NCBI RefSeq assembly: GCF_000685035.1
Contig: NZ_BAYB01000025.1
Coordinates: forward strand, 1 to 64,000
DNA from: Paraburkholderia ferrariae NBRC 106233
GTDB lineage: Bacteria; Pseudomonadota; Gammaproteobacteria; Burkholderiales; Burkholderiaceae
Reading direction: 5' to 3'
Length of the DNA: 64,000 bases
In this document: positions 45,567 through 54,599 of the stretch, one piece after another
Position numbering within the stretch: position 1 is the stretch's first letter
Layout of the letters: every line of letters starts with the position of its first letter
Made by a program: the position numbers and the translations under genes
Notes under the pieces: generated by a model
Databases searched by the model: none
Seen by the model: the letters and a program-made list of their open reading frames with translations, nothing else
Told to the model about the DNA's origin: nothing

Positions 45567-47105
45567 ATGTCTGCGCGCAGCATGCCCGGATGCATCCGGC
45601 GCGTACTGGGCGCATTTGCGACGAGTCGTCACCGGGCCGACCTGGCTGAAACATTCAATGACCGATTGGCCGCGTCAGCTGATACCGTCGCACATACGAT
45701 CGAGACGTTGCGCCGTCTGCCGGCACCGGAGCCGTACATCGCCGACGACATCGACCAGTGGCTGCAGCCGCGGGTGGTGGTAGCCCTGCAGGCGCATGGA
45801 ATCAGGACCCTGGCCGACCTGACTGTGCGGATTCCGCGCCGGAGACGGTGGTGGACAGCGATCGTCGGACTCGGCACGGCAGGCGCACGCCGTGTCGAAG
45901 CATTCTTTGCGGCCCATCCCGCACTGACCGAGCGTGCCCGCGCGCTGGTTGCGGCAGCCCCTTCCCGGCCGGTCGTGCCGTGGGAACAACTGCGCCTGCC
46001 GCACGAGGTCGACGGATCGCACGGACAGTTTCGCGCACCACAGCACGTCTGTTTGCTCAAGGCGTCGAACGACTACGAGGCGGTGCAGTCCTGGCTGTCC
46101 TTGCACGAGTCTACAGCGACCCGGCGCGCCTACCGGAAGGAGGCGGAACGCCTGATCCTGTGGGCAATCGTCGAGCGGGGTTGCGCGTTGTCATCGCTGA
46201 CCACTGACGACGCTATCGCCTACCGGGCATTCCTGCGACGGCCGACGCCAAGGGACCGCTGGATCGGGCCGTCGCGGCCGCGGCAAAACATGGAATGGCG
46301 ACCGTTCAGCGGGCCATTATCGTCGAGCTCCGCCGCTTACGCACTCACTGTACTTGCGGCCCTGTTCCGCTGGCTGGTCGAACAGCGCTACGTCCTCGCG
46401 AACCCGTTCGCTGGCGTCAAGGTGCGAGGAAGCGCGAAGGCGAGCCTCGACGTCACCCGCGGCTTTACTGAAGGCGAATGGCTGCTGCTCCGCACGATCG
46501 CTGATGGCCTCGAATGGTCCTACAGCTGGAGCTGGGCGGCCGCCCAGCGGCTTCGATTCCTGCTGGATTTCGGATACGCGACCGGCCTGCGCGCAAGCGA
46601 ATTGACAGGCGCAACGCTCGGCGACATCCACATTGACGAGCACGGTGATCACTGGCTGCACCTCGTCGGCAAGGGTGGCAAGACGGGCAAGGTCGCGTTC
46701 CCGACGCTCGCGCGTATGGCACTCGATCAGTATCTGGTGCAACGCCGGCTGCCGGCCACGCGCGAACGGTGGGATCCGGCAACGGTGATCGTGGCCAGCC
46801 TCGCAGAAGATGGTACGGGCATCGAAACCACGCGACTCGGACGCGTGCTGCGACGCTTCTTCGCACTGGTCGCCGACACGATCAGGGATGAGCGGCCTGC
46901 GATGGCGGACAAGCTGCGGCGCGCGAGCCCCCATTGGCTGCGCCACACGCACGCTTCACTCGCGCTCGCGCGCGGAACCGAACTGATCATGGTGCGCGAC
47001 AACCTGAGGCACGCGTCGATCTCGACGACGTCAATTTACCTGCATGGCGACGAGGTCAAACGGGCGAGGCAGTTCGATCAGGCGTTCGGTATGCACAAGC
47101 CCTAG
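45567..47105 (+). CDS. Tyrosine recombinase/integrase (N-terminus probably starts upstream)
   Basis: The first ATG gives 512 residues. The catalytic domain keeps the tyrosine-recombinase set: Arg in ATGLRASELTG, Lys in GKGGKTGKV, HWLRHTHA (His, Arg), and the final His and Tyr in NLRHASISTTSIYLHG. A core-binding domain precedes it (about 160-260). In the same frame, 45435-45566 encodes KTRETETAGFPDDAELAALR and more, which resembles the true N-terminus, but the expected start reads ATA at 45435, not ATG. So either an unusual start is used or the start codon is lost and only a shortened form is made. It sits at the right edge of the island and probably moved it. Confidence 0.85.
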   Translation: MSARSMPGCIRRVLGAFATSRHRADLAETFNDRLAASADTVAHTIETLRRLPAPEPYIADDIDQWLQPRVVVALQAHGIRTLADLTVRIPRRRRWWTAIVGLGTAGARRVEAFFAAHPALTERARALVAAAPSRPVVPWEQLRLPHEVDGSHGQFRAPQHVCLLKASNDYEAVQSWLSLHESTATRRAYRKEAERLILWAIVERGCALSSLTTDDAIAYRAFLRRPTPRDRWIGPSRPRQNMEWRPFSGPLSSSSAAYALTVLAALFRWLVEQRYVLANPFAGVKVRGSAKASLDVTRGFTEGEWLLLRTIADGLEWSYSWSWAAAQRLRFLLDFGYATGLRASELTGATLGDIHIDEHGDHWLHLVGKGGKTGKVAFPTLARMALDQYLVQRRLPATRERWDPATVIVASLAEDGTGIETTRLGRVLRRFFALVADTIRDERPAMADKLRRASPHWLRHTHASLALARGTELIMVRDNLRHASISTTSIYLHGDEVKRARQFDQAFGMHKP

Positions 47106-47153
47106 CGACGACGGCGTTCACTTGGCCATCGATCTGGGCACGCGGAAATGCAC

Positions 47154-47280
47154 CATCTTTACTTCGCAAATCTCGCAACCAGTTGATTTTTAGCTGAAAT
47201 AATTCTTCAGGATTGCGCAAATCCACCTGAATTCAGCGAAGTTTCGACTTTACTTCGCGAAACGCAACATCTTTACTTCG
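47154..47280. repeat. Repeated CTTTACTTCG motifs beside the recombinase
   Basis: A 13-base direct repeat, CATCTTTACTTCG, occurs at 47154-47166 and 47268-47280; a third CTTTACTTCG is at 47248-47257. The inverted pair GCGAAGT (47236-47242) and ACTTCGC (47252-47258) flanks a 9-base centre. These are candidate recombinase-binding or attachment sites. Confidence 0.5.
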
Positions 47281-47288
47281 GCGGACGG

Positions 47289-47405
47289 ATGGTGCTGCAG
47301 CGTTTCGCGCTGGAAGTGCCGACGGGGGCCGCACCGCCGCGGCCGGTGTTGAATGTCACGTTGCGGCCGGACCGGGCGGTGCGATTGGGGCTGAGGAGAG
47401 TATAG
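47289..47405 (+). pseudogene. Cytochrome P450 C-terminal scrap
   Basis: The 38 codons read VLQRFALEVPTGAAPPRPVLNV and then TLRPDRAVRLGLRRV before a stop. This resembles the last strands of bacterial P450s (the LQRF...VTLRPD...VRLRLRR pattern). The haem-binding part is absent. It is a leftover beside the recombinase. Confidence 0.35.
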
Positions 47406-47889
47406 GAAGCCGCACGGGCGCCGCAGCTCGGAGCCGGGCTACGGCGCTTTCAGGTGTCGTTCGTTTTGCCGCGAGAATTGGAACGGGTTATCCGGGCTCT
47501 CGAAGCGAAGACGGATCGTGTTGTTCGTCGGCGTAAAACTCCCGCGCTCATACGTGAAGTACGAGACAAGCAGCCGAAATAGTTTTGCAGCGTTTCTGCG
47601 ACGCGGTCGCCGTTGCTCAGGCGCGATCCGGCGGTGGCGAAGAAGCAGGTCCGTGCCGTTTGCTTGTCGTTCATTCTGAATCCCTAGCCCGAGAAATACC
47701 GAGAAATACGAAAGTCCTTCCGTGTGCCGCACCAGCTTCGGCAATTTATTTAGCCTTCCTGATTGATATATCGCGAGAGAGCCGCCAGCCTCGTCCGACT
47801 CCGACATGCCAAAAATCAATACCCGATGCATCGCAGCCGCGTTCCCGGTTTACGTTGACATCCGGCAGAACGCCCCGCACCATAGCCCC
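47406..47889. other. Intergenic region, no recognised gene
   Basis: I see only short open frames with no recognisable motif. A TTGACA at 47855-47860 is a possible -35 element for the leader peptide that follows; the -10 is poor. Confidence 0.4.
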
Positions 47890-47949
47890 ATGACCTTCGC
47901 CCTCGCCACGTTCACGACCACCACCACGACCGCCTCGGGCGGGTCGTGA
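47890..47949 (+). CDS. Threonine-rich leader peptide
   Basis: The 19-residue peptide MTFALATFTTTTTTASGGS has eight threonines, six in a row. In its style and in what follows it is like the ThrL leader of enterobacteria, where ribosome stalling at Thr codons controls a downstream terminator. The final codons lie within a GGGCGGG stretch that can pair with the terminator stem. No clear ribosome site precedes the ATG. The gene it would control is a cysteine hydrolase, not a threonine enzyme, which is unusual. Confidence 0.5.
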   Translation: MTFALATFTTTTTTASGGS

Positions 47950-48024
47950 GGGAGCGTACGCGAGCAGGAATCACCGGCAAGTCGCCGTATCCCCCAAGGC
48001 CCCGCCCGCAACGGACGGGGCCTT
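47936..48024 (+). promoter_or_regulatory. Attenuator-like RNA switch
   Basis: Terminator stem: AAGGCCCCG (47996-48004) pairs perfectly with CGGGGCCTT (48016-48024). Antiterminator: CGGGCGGG (47936-47943, end of the leader peptide) pairs with CCCGCCCG (48001-48008), overlapping the terminator's left arm. A 1:2 hairpin near the leader's end is also possible (GACCGC/GCGGGTC with one bulge). This is the layout of an amino-acid attenuator, although the T-run after the stem is weak. Confidence 0.55.
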
Positions 48025-48065
48025 GTCGTTTCTCCGTCCCGCGCGGGCTCAACTGGAGAAACGCC

Positions 48066-48608
48066 ATGCATGAACCCCACCGGCCGCGCCGCGCGCTGCT
48101 CATCATCGACATCCAGCAAGGCATGTTCGCCGGGCCCGAGCGCCCGCACGACAACACTCGCGTGCTGGCCAATATCAATGCGCTCGTGCGCAAGGCACGC
48201 GAAGCGCACGCGCCGGTATACGCCGCGCGCCATACCGGCCCCGCTGGCTCGCCACTCGCCCCGGGCAGCGCGCTCTCGCAACTGCTGCCCGAACTGCTCG
48301 TCGATGAACAGCGCGACGGCGTATTCGACAAAACGCGCCCCAACTGCTTCCACGCCACCCCGCTCGCCGGGTGGCTGGCCGAGGCCGATATCGGCGAACT
48401 CGTGATCGCGGGCATGAAGACGCAGTACTGCGTGGACAGCACCTGCCGCGCGGCCGCCGATCTGGGCCTGCGCCCGGTGCTGATCGCCGACGCGCATACC
48501 TGCATGGACACGCCCGCGCTCGGTGCCGCGGCGATCGTCGCGCATCACAACGCCACGCTCGCCGGCCCGTTCGTGCGCCTTTCCAGCACGGCGGATTACG
48601 CGTTTTGA
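48066..48608 (+). CDS. Cysteine hydrolase (isochorismatase-like)
   Basis: This 180-residue enzyme of the isochorismatase/nicotinamidase superfamily shows the catalytic triad: Asp in LLIIDIQQGMF, Lys in VFDKTRPNCF and Cys in TQYCVDSTCRAA. Likely reactions are amide or isochorismate hydrolysis, but the substrate is unclear. CTGGAGAAACGCC precedes the ATG at 48066. It lies just after the attenuator-like element. Confidence 0.88.
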   Translation: MHEPHRPRRALLIIDIQQGMFAGPERPHDNTRVLANINALVRKAREAHAPVYAARHTGPAGSPLAPGSALSQLLPELLVDEQRDGVFDKTRPNCFHATPLAGWLAEADIGELVIAGMKTQYCVDSTCRAAADLGLRPVLIADAHTCMDTPALGAAAIVAHHNATLAGPFVRLSSTADYAF

Positions 48609-48712
48609 CTGCGGCAAGGGCAGGCGGAAACCACAACTGTCACACGATGCGGATAGATTGAGGTTTCCGTTCGATTCCCCTTCGCTGCACGATTTTTCCG
48701 CTGGATGCCGCC

Positions 48713-49594
48713 ATGACCCTCACCCAGATCCGCAGCTTCATCGCGGTTGCCCAGCACGGCGGCTTCACGGCCGCCGCGCGGGCGCTCTCGACGAGCCAGA
48801 CCACGATCACCTCGCAGATCCAGGCGCTCGAACACGAGCATGGGGTCGAGCTCTTTCATCGCCGCGGCCGGCGGGTGGAGCTTTCGGCGGTCGGGCTGGA
48901 GTTTTTGCCGCTCGCGCGCCGCATCAGCGGCGACGAGAGCGACGCCATTTCGCTCCTGCACGACAGCGGCCGGCTTCAGCGCGGCACGCTGAAGATCGGG
49001 GCTGTCGGGCCGTTTCACGTCACGGAAATGATCGAGGCCTGGCACGCGCTCCATCCGCGCATGCATCTGTCGCTCACCCTCGGCAATTCCGAGGAGGTAC
49101 TGCGCGATCTCGAGCAGTACACGTGCGACGTGGGCGTGGTCGCGCGTGCGTTCGAAGACGAGCGCTACGACACGCAGCCCTACGCCACGTTCCCGGTGAT
49201 CGCGTTCGTCAGCACGGCGCACCGTTACGCGGGACGCGCGTCGGTCACGTTGAAGGAACTGGCGGACGAAGCGCTGCTCATGCGCGAGCCGGGCTCGACC
49301 ACACGCCGCGCGCTCGAAGAATCGCTGCACGACGCGGGGCTCGCCGCCCGCGTGGCGATGGAGATCGGCAGCCGCGAGGCGCTGCGCGAAGCCGTTGCGC
49401 GCGGCCTGGGCGTGGGCACCGTCTCGCAGGCCGAATATGTGCCCGATGAACGCCTGTGTCCGCTCGCCATCGAGGGCAACCCCGTCGTCACCCATATCCA
49501 CGTGTGCTGCCTGCGCGAGCGGCGCGAGAGCCGTCTCGTGGCCTCGTTCTTTGCGGCGGTGGAGCGCTGCCGCCCCATCGGGCGTCCCGGTTGA
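48713..49594 (+). CDS. LysR-family regulator
   Basis: This 293-residue regulator starts MTLTQIRSFIAVAQHGGFTAAARALSTSQTTITSQIQALEHEHG, a clear helix-turn-helix. The effector domain follows with HALHPRMHLSLTLGNSEEVLRDLEQYTCDVGVVAR. It follows the cysteine hydrolase in the same direction after 104 bases. No divergent partner gene is present, so its target is not obvious. Confidence 0.92.
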   Translation: MTLTQIRSFIAVAQHGGFTAAARALSTSQTTITSQIQALEHEHGVELFHRRGRRVELSAVGLEFLPLARRISGDESDAISLLHDSGRLQRGTLKIGAVGPFHVTEMIEAWHALHPRMHLSLTLGNSEEVLRDLEQYTCDVGVVARAFEDERYDTQPYATFPVIAFVSTAHRYAGRASVTLKELADEALLMREPGSTTRRALEESLHDAGLAARVAMEIGSREALREAVARGLGVGTVSQAEYVPDERLCPLAIEGNPVVTHIHVCCLRERRESRLVASFFAAVERCRPIGRPG

Positions 49595-49846
49595 ACGCCG
49601 GGATTCATCAGGCCATTCGCGCGCCGGAGCGCCAAAAGAGCCGCCATTCTGGCGGAATCCGCCGATTGATCTTCACGGCGTTGTAGCCCATATTCAAAGC
49701 TACACATCCGTCCACCGCCCATCGATCCGCGTTATCCGGCACGCCGTTGCCCTGCTGCGTGCCCCGTGGCGCTCCATCGTCCCCCGCTGCTACGCCCCCG
49801 GGCGCGGCAGCAGGTCATTTGATGCTATCGAAGCCGTAGCTCTCCC

Positions 49847-50833
49847 ATGTTCAACGAATCTGGCCGCGGCGGCGCGGGCTCGCTGCAATGCCTCTATTGC
49901 GGCGCGAAGCTCAATGCTCCGCTGATATTTTGCCCTCAATGCGGGGCCAACCAGATTGCCGGCTCGCCCCGCATGGCGCCGGCGGGCGACGCCATGGCGC
50001 ACGCAGCGCCGCACGGCCTCGCGCATCGTCTGCGCGGGTATTGGCACGCGCTGCCGATCCATTTCGGCGGCGCACGCCCCACCATGACCGGCGGATACGC
50101 GAGGCCCGAAGCCGGCTTGCGCGTCGAGCGCGAGGAATACGAAGACAGCGGACTGGTCCATTCGCGCCTGCCTTATTACGCGTGCAGCGCGCTGGTGGTG
50201 ATCGCGCTCGCGCTGGCCGCCTATGTGATTTCGCATCGCGACGACAAAGAGCCAACGCCCGGCCTGCAGGTGGTGGAAGGTACGGTGCTCGAACCGCAGG
50301 CCGGCTCGGCGGCGCAAACGCTGCGCTCGCCCGCGTCCCATCATGCGGCGCCCGTCGCCGTTGCCGTGCCGCCGCATCGCGCTCAGCCGCCCGTGCCTGG
50401 GGCGACGGCGCAGGCGGATATCACCAGGAGTCTCGCCGACGACCACGCGCCCGCCGACAAGAACGCCGAACCCCCGATGCGCGGCGACGTCGCCCGCAAC
50501 CTCGCCACCGCCCGCACGAGCCTCGACAAGAACAGTCTCTGGCCGGCCCGGCGCGCTATCGCCACGGCGCTCGCGGAACAGCCCGACAACAGCCAGGCCC
50601 AGCAGATGCGCACCGAACTCGTCTCCCGCGAACAGGAGCGCGACGCCCTGCTGGGCTACGCGCGGCTCTGCGAGCGCGAGGCCAAATGGGTCTGCGTGTG
50701 GCAGAACGCCGGACACGCCGTGACCCTCGATACGTCGAGCCGCGAAGCGAAGCGCTTGCTCGCGCGCGCCATCGCCGAACAAGGTGCGGGCACGGCACGG
50801 CAGGTCGATCCGCCGCCCGGCGCCGACGATTGA
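49847..50833 (+). CDS. Zinc-ribbon membrane protein
   Basis: This 328-residue protein has an N-terminal zinc ribbon, CLYCGAKLN with CPQCGAN, one membrane helix near residue 110 (YYACSALVVIALALAAYVI) and a long Ala/Pro-rich outer segment. Its C-terminal third (residues 215-315) looks like a helical repeat (TPR-like: ARTSLDKNSLWPARRAIATALAEQPDN). The topology is a cytoplasmic zinc ribbon and a periplasmic tail. It resembles unnamed Burkholderia proteins, and I cannot assign a function. Confidence 0.65.
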   Translation: MFNESGRGGAGSLQCLYCGAKLNAPLIFCPQCGANQIAGSPRMAPAGDAMAHAAPHGLAHRLRGYWHALPIHFGGARPTMTGGYARPEAGLRVEREEYEDSGLVHSRLPYYACSALVVIALALAAYVISHRDDKEPTPGLQVVEGTVLEPQAGSAAQTLRSPASHHAAPVAVAVPPHRAQPPVPGATAQADITRSLADDHAPADKNAEPPMRGDVARNLATARTSLDKNSLWPARRAIATALAEQPDNSQAQQMRTELVSREQERDALLGYARLCEREAKWVCVWQNAGHAVTLDTSSREAKRLLARAIAEQGAGTARQVDPPPGADD

Positions 50834-50972
50834 GTTTCGCCCACCCTTCCCCCTCCGCACCCGGTCTACGCAAAAAACCCCGCGCCGATGTCACTCCAGA
50901 CAAGCTGCGGCACCTGCGTTAGCACGCATCGCATCGCGCCTGCCACCGCATGTCAGCGCATGTCACCCTACC

Positions 50973-52415
50973 TCAGCGCACCGCCGCAGCCGGCTCGGCC
51001 CAGGTTTCGGTAGCGCCGTGCGTGCTGCCGTCCTCCAGCGAAACGTTGCGCGTCTCGCGGCCCTGCCACCACCAGAGCGCCGCCGCGAGCGGGCCCGGCA
51101 GCGCCAGCACGAGCAGCACGACAAGCGCCGAAGAAGGCGTGCCCGACGAAGCGAACACGCTCGTGAGCATGAGCGGCGCGACCATCGCGCCCACGCGCCC
51201 GATCGCGACAGAAACACCCAGCCCGGTAGCGCGAATGCGCGTGGGCAGCACTTCGGAAGAAACTACGTAGCCCGAAATATATGCCCACGTCACGCCGTAC
51301 TGGATCAGGCAGTAGCCAAGCACCATGCCGGCCAGCGTATGCATCGCGTAGATCACGCCAATCGCGAGCGTCGTGAACGTATAGCTCACGAACAGCGATG
51401 CACGGCGCCCCCACGCCTCGACGAGCAGTGCCGCCGTCAGGCCGCCAGCCAGCGCCGCGGCGTTGCCGTAGATGTAGTAGATCGGCATATCGGCGGCGCT
51501 GACCTTCATGTACGGCAGGATCACGAGCGCCATCAGCGAGAGCACGCCATAGACGATGGCCGCCTGCGAGAAGTTCAGCGCGCTCGCCAGCGCGCAGCGC
51601 ATGCGGTACTTGCCGAGGAGCGTGCCCACGTTGCGCCAGAAAGTGGGATGCTGCACCACGAACGCAACGGGCGCATAGCGCTTCGCGACGGCCGCACGCA
51701 CCTCGGCGGATGCTCCGGTGCGCGAGGACGCGGCGGCAATGTGCTCGACCACGGCTTCGGCATCGGCCACGCGGCCCTGCTGCAGCAGCCAGCGCGGCGA
51801 TTCCGGAATCACGCGGCGAATCCAGAAAAACAGCAGCGCCATGGTCGTGCCGAAACCGAAGCCGACGCGCCAGGAGACATCGGCTGGCAAGTTATTGAGG
51901 ACAACCCATGAAACGGCTGCCGAGAGCAGCGCGCCCACCGGAAAGCCAGAAAGGATCAGCGAATCGGTCCGGCCGCGATGCTTTTTGGGAATGAATTCGC
52001 CCATCGTCGCGGTGACGGCCGAGTATTCTCCGCCCACCGCAAGCGCGGTCATGGCGCGAAAGAACAGGAACGATTCGTAGTTCCAGGCGAACACGGTAGC
52101 GACACTGAACGCCGCGTACCAGAGCAGCGTGGCGAGAAAGAGGCGCTTGCGGCCGAAGCGGTCGGAAAGGTAGCCGAACGCAATCGCGCCGACGAGCATG
52201 CCGAACACCCAGATGCTCACGGCAAGCGACCCTTGCGAGGAGGACAGATGCCACTGTGCCTTGAGCGCGCCGAACACGCTGCCGATGATGTTCGTCTCGA
52301 ACGAGTCGAGCGCCCAGCCCACGCCGAGCGCCACGGTCATCAGCGTGTGAAAGCGCGTCCACGGCATGTTGTCGAGCCGCGTGAGCGCGTCCGTCTGTGT
52401 CGCATGAGAAGTCAC
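50973..52415 (-). CDS. MFS metabolite transporter (sugar/acid:proton symporter type)
   Basis: This 480-residue 12-helix carrier resembles the sugar- and aromatic-acid-proton symporter groups. LMTVALGVGWALDSFETNIIGSVFGALK is a typical helix 1, and GYLSDRFGRKRLFL is motif A in the helix 2-3 loop. The second half repeats SSEVLPTRIRATGLG. The GTG at 52415 was chosen as start since an AAGGA precedes it. It is divergent from a sugar-acid dehydratase gene, so uptake of its substrate is a fair guess. Confidence 0.85.
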   Translation of the reverse strand: MTSHATQTDALTRLDNMPWTRFHTLMTVALGVGWALDSFETNIIGSVFGALKAQWHLSSSQGSLAVSIWVFGMLVGAIAFGYLSDRFGRKRLFLATLLWYAAFSVATVFAWNYESFLFFRAMTALAVGGEYSAVTATMGEFIPKKHRGRTDSLILSGFPVGALLSAAVSWVVLNNLPADVSWRVGFGFGTTMALLFFWIRRVIPESPRWLLQQGRVADAEAVVEHIAAASSRTGASAEVRAAVAKRYAPVAFVVQHPTFWRNVGTLLGKYRMRCALASALNFSQAAIVYGVLSLMALVILPYMKVSAADMPIYYIYGNAAALAGGLTAALLVEAWGRRASLFVSYTFTTLAIGVIYAMHTLAGMVLGYCLIQYGVTWAYISGYVVSSEVLPTRIRATGLGVSVAIGRVGAMVAPLMLTSVFASSGTPSSALVVLLVLALPGPLAAALWWWQGRETRNVSLEDGSTHGATETWAEPAAAVR

Positions 52416-52660
52416 GATGGGGTTCCTTGATGACAACCGGCCCGGCCCGAAAGAGGCGAGGCACGGTTCGTCAGCATAGGGACGCCACATGACGGCCATA
52501 TGATCGAAAGGGTCGTTGAAATTCGATGAGTCGAACGGATTTTTCGTTAGACTGGGCTGTAACGTGCGATGCGCGGCCGCTCCACGGCGAGGGACAGAAC
52601 ACACGCGCGCGAAGCGGCCGATAATGGAGCGCACAGCGCCCAAAGAGAGGAGACGACGAC

Positions 52661-54373
52661 ATGCGCAAGCTACGCTCGCAAAGCTGGTTCGGCCGCGACG
52701 ACAAGGACGGTTTCATCCACCGCTCCTGGATGAAGAACCAGGGCATCCCGCACGACCAGTTCGACGGCCGGCCGGTCATCGGCATCTGCAATACCTGGTC
52801 GGAACTCACGCCCTGCAACGCCCATTTCCGCGAACTGGCCGACTATGTGAAGCGCGGCGTGCGCGAAGCCGGCGGCCTGCCGCTCGAATTTCCGGTGATG
52901 TCGCTCGGCGAAACCAACCTGCGCCCCACCGCCATGCTGTTTCGCAACCTCGCCTCGATGGACGTGGAGGAGTCGATCCGCGGCAACCCCATCGACGGCG
53001 TCATTCTGCTGGTGGGCTGCGACAAGACCACCCCCGCGCTGCTGATGGGCGCGGCCTCGTGCAACCTGCCCGCGCTCGCCGTCTCGGGCGGCCCGATGCT
53101 CAACGGGCGCTTTCGCGGCCGCGACATCGGCTCGGGCACGGGCGTCTGGCAAATGTCCGAGGAAGTGCGCGCCGGGACCATGAGCCAGGCCGAGTTCGTG
53201 GAGGCCGAGTCGTGCATGAACCGCTCGCGCGGCCACTGCATGACGATGGGCACGGCTTCCACCATGGCCTCGATGGTCGAGGCGCTCGGCATGGGCCTGC
53301 CGCACAACGCGGCCATTCCGGCTGTCGATGCGCGCCGCCAGGTGCTGGCGCATCTTGCGGGGCGGCGCATTGTCGACATGGTGCGCGACGACCTCACCAT
53401 GACGAAGATCCTCACGCGCGAAGCCTTCGAGAATGCCATCCGCACCAACGCCGCCATCGGCGGCTCGACCAATGCCGTCGTGCACCTGATCGCGCTCGCG
53501 CGCCGCATCGGCGTGCCGCTCGCGCTGGACGACTGGGAACTGGGCTCGAACGTGCCCTGCCTCGTGAACCTCCAGCCCTCCGGGCAGTACCTCATGGAGG
53601 ACTTCTACTATGCAGGCGGCCTGCCCGCGGTGCTGCGGCAACTGGGCGAAGAGGGCCTGCTCCATCGCAACGCGCTCACCGTCAACGGCAAGACGATCTG
53701 GGAGAACGTGCAGGATGCGCAGAACTACAACAGCGAGGTCATCACCGCGTTTGCGCAACCCTTCAAGCCGAAGGCCGGCATCGCCGTGCTCAAGGGCAAT
53801 CTCGCGCCCAACGGGGCCGTCATCAAGCCGTCGGCCGCCACGCCCGCGCTGCTGAAACATCGCGGGCGCGCGGTGGTGTTCGAAAACGTGGAAGAACTGC
53901 ACGAGAAGATCGACGACGAATCGCTCGACATCGACGAAAACTGCGTCATGGTGCTCAAGGGTGCGGGGCCCAAGGGCTATCCGGGCTTCGCCGAGGTCGG
54001 CAACATGCCGCTGCCGAAGAAGGTGCTGCAAAAGGGCATCACCGACATGGTGCGCATTTCGGACGGCCGCATGAGCGGCACGGCGTATGGCGCGGTGGTG
54101 CTGCACGTCTCGCCCGAGGCGGCGGCAGGCGGCCCGCTCGCGCTCGTGCAGACCGGCGACATGATCGAGCTCGACGTGGACGCCCGGCGCCTGCACCTCG
54201 ACGTCTCCGACGAGGAGCTCGCGCGCCGCAAGGCCGGCTGGAAGGCGCCCGACCTGCCCGAGCGCGGCTACTACCGGCTCTACGTGAAGCACGTCCTGCA
54301 GGCGGACGAAGGCGCCGACCTCGATTTCCTCGTGGGCGCGAGCGGCGCGCCCGTGCCGCGCGAATCGCACTGA
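52661..54373 (+). CDS. IlvD/Edd family dehydratase, probably L-arabinonate or related sugar-acid dehydratase
   Basis: This 570-residue [2Fe-2S] dehydratase opens KLRSQSWFGRDDKDGFIHRSWMKNQGIPHDQFDGRPVIGICNTWSELTPCNAHF, nearly the same layout as rhizobial L-arabinonate dehydratase. Cluster cysteines sit in GVILLVGCDKTTPALLMGAASC and ESCMNRSRGHCMTMGTAST. The C-terminal SDGRMSGTAYG loop closes the active site. It differs from IlvD, which would lack the RxWxKNQG start. It removes water from an aldonate (arabinonate, xylonate or galactonate) to a 2-keto-3-deoxy acid. AGAGAGGAG precedes the ATG. Confidence 0.88.
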   Translation: MRKLRSQSWFGRDDKDGFIHRSWMKNQGIPHDQFDGRPVIGICNTWSELTPCNAHFRELADYVKRGVREAGGLPLEFPVMSLGETNLRPTAMLFRNLASMDVEESIRGNPIDGVILLVGCDKTTPALLMGAASCNLPALAVSGGPMLNGRFRGRDIGSGTGVWQMSEEVRAGTMSQAEFVEAESCMNRSRGHCMTMGTASTMASMVEALGMGLPHNAAIPAVDARRQVLAHLAGRRIVDMVRDDLTMTKILTREAFENAIRTNAAIGGSTNAVVHLIALARRIGVPLALDDWELGSNVPCLVNLQPSGQYLMEDFYYAGGLPAVLRQLGEEGLLHRNALTVNGKTIWENVQDAQNYNSEVITAFAQPFKPKAGIAVLKGNLAPNGAVIKPSAATPALLKHRGRAVVFENVEELHEKIDDESLDIDENCVMVLKGAGPKGYPGFAEVGNMPLPKKVLQKGITDMVRISDGRMSGTAYGAVVLHVSPEAAAGGPLALVQTGDMIELDVDARRLHLDVSDEELARRKAGWKAPDLPERGYYRLYVKHVLQADEGADLDFLVGASGAPVPRESH

Positions 54374-54450
54374 CGCGTGGCGACGACCGGCGGCGCCCCG
54401 CCGCCGGGCGCTGTCGCACCGCTTCCACCCCCGGTTCAGCCCCCCGTTTA

Positions 54451-54490
54451 GCCTGCGGTTGCCCGCATTTGCCCGCATTTGCCAATCGTT
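54451..54490. repeat. Degenerate 10-bp tandem repeat
   Basis: Units GCCTGCGGTT, GCCCGCATTT, GCCCGCATTT and GCCAATCGTT follow each other directly in the spacer after the dehydratase gene. Confidence 0.6.
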
Positions 54491-54599
54491 TGCGCGAAAG
54501 GCTTCAGATTGCCCGGTAAACGTCCGATAAGCAGGTTGGGAAGGTCTCTCCCCCTGCGGGAGCGGCCTTTTGGGTAGCAGAGACCGGGAATTCAGAAAA

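Noticed and set aside
47439..47831. 130-codon minus-strand frame after the recombinase
   Set aside because: No motif, no ribosome site and a better explanation as degraded DNA.
54503..54530. Sigma-28 promoter for the Cache receptor
   Set aside because: TCCGATAA fits a -10, but the -35 (TTCA at 54503-54506) is poor.
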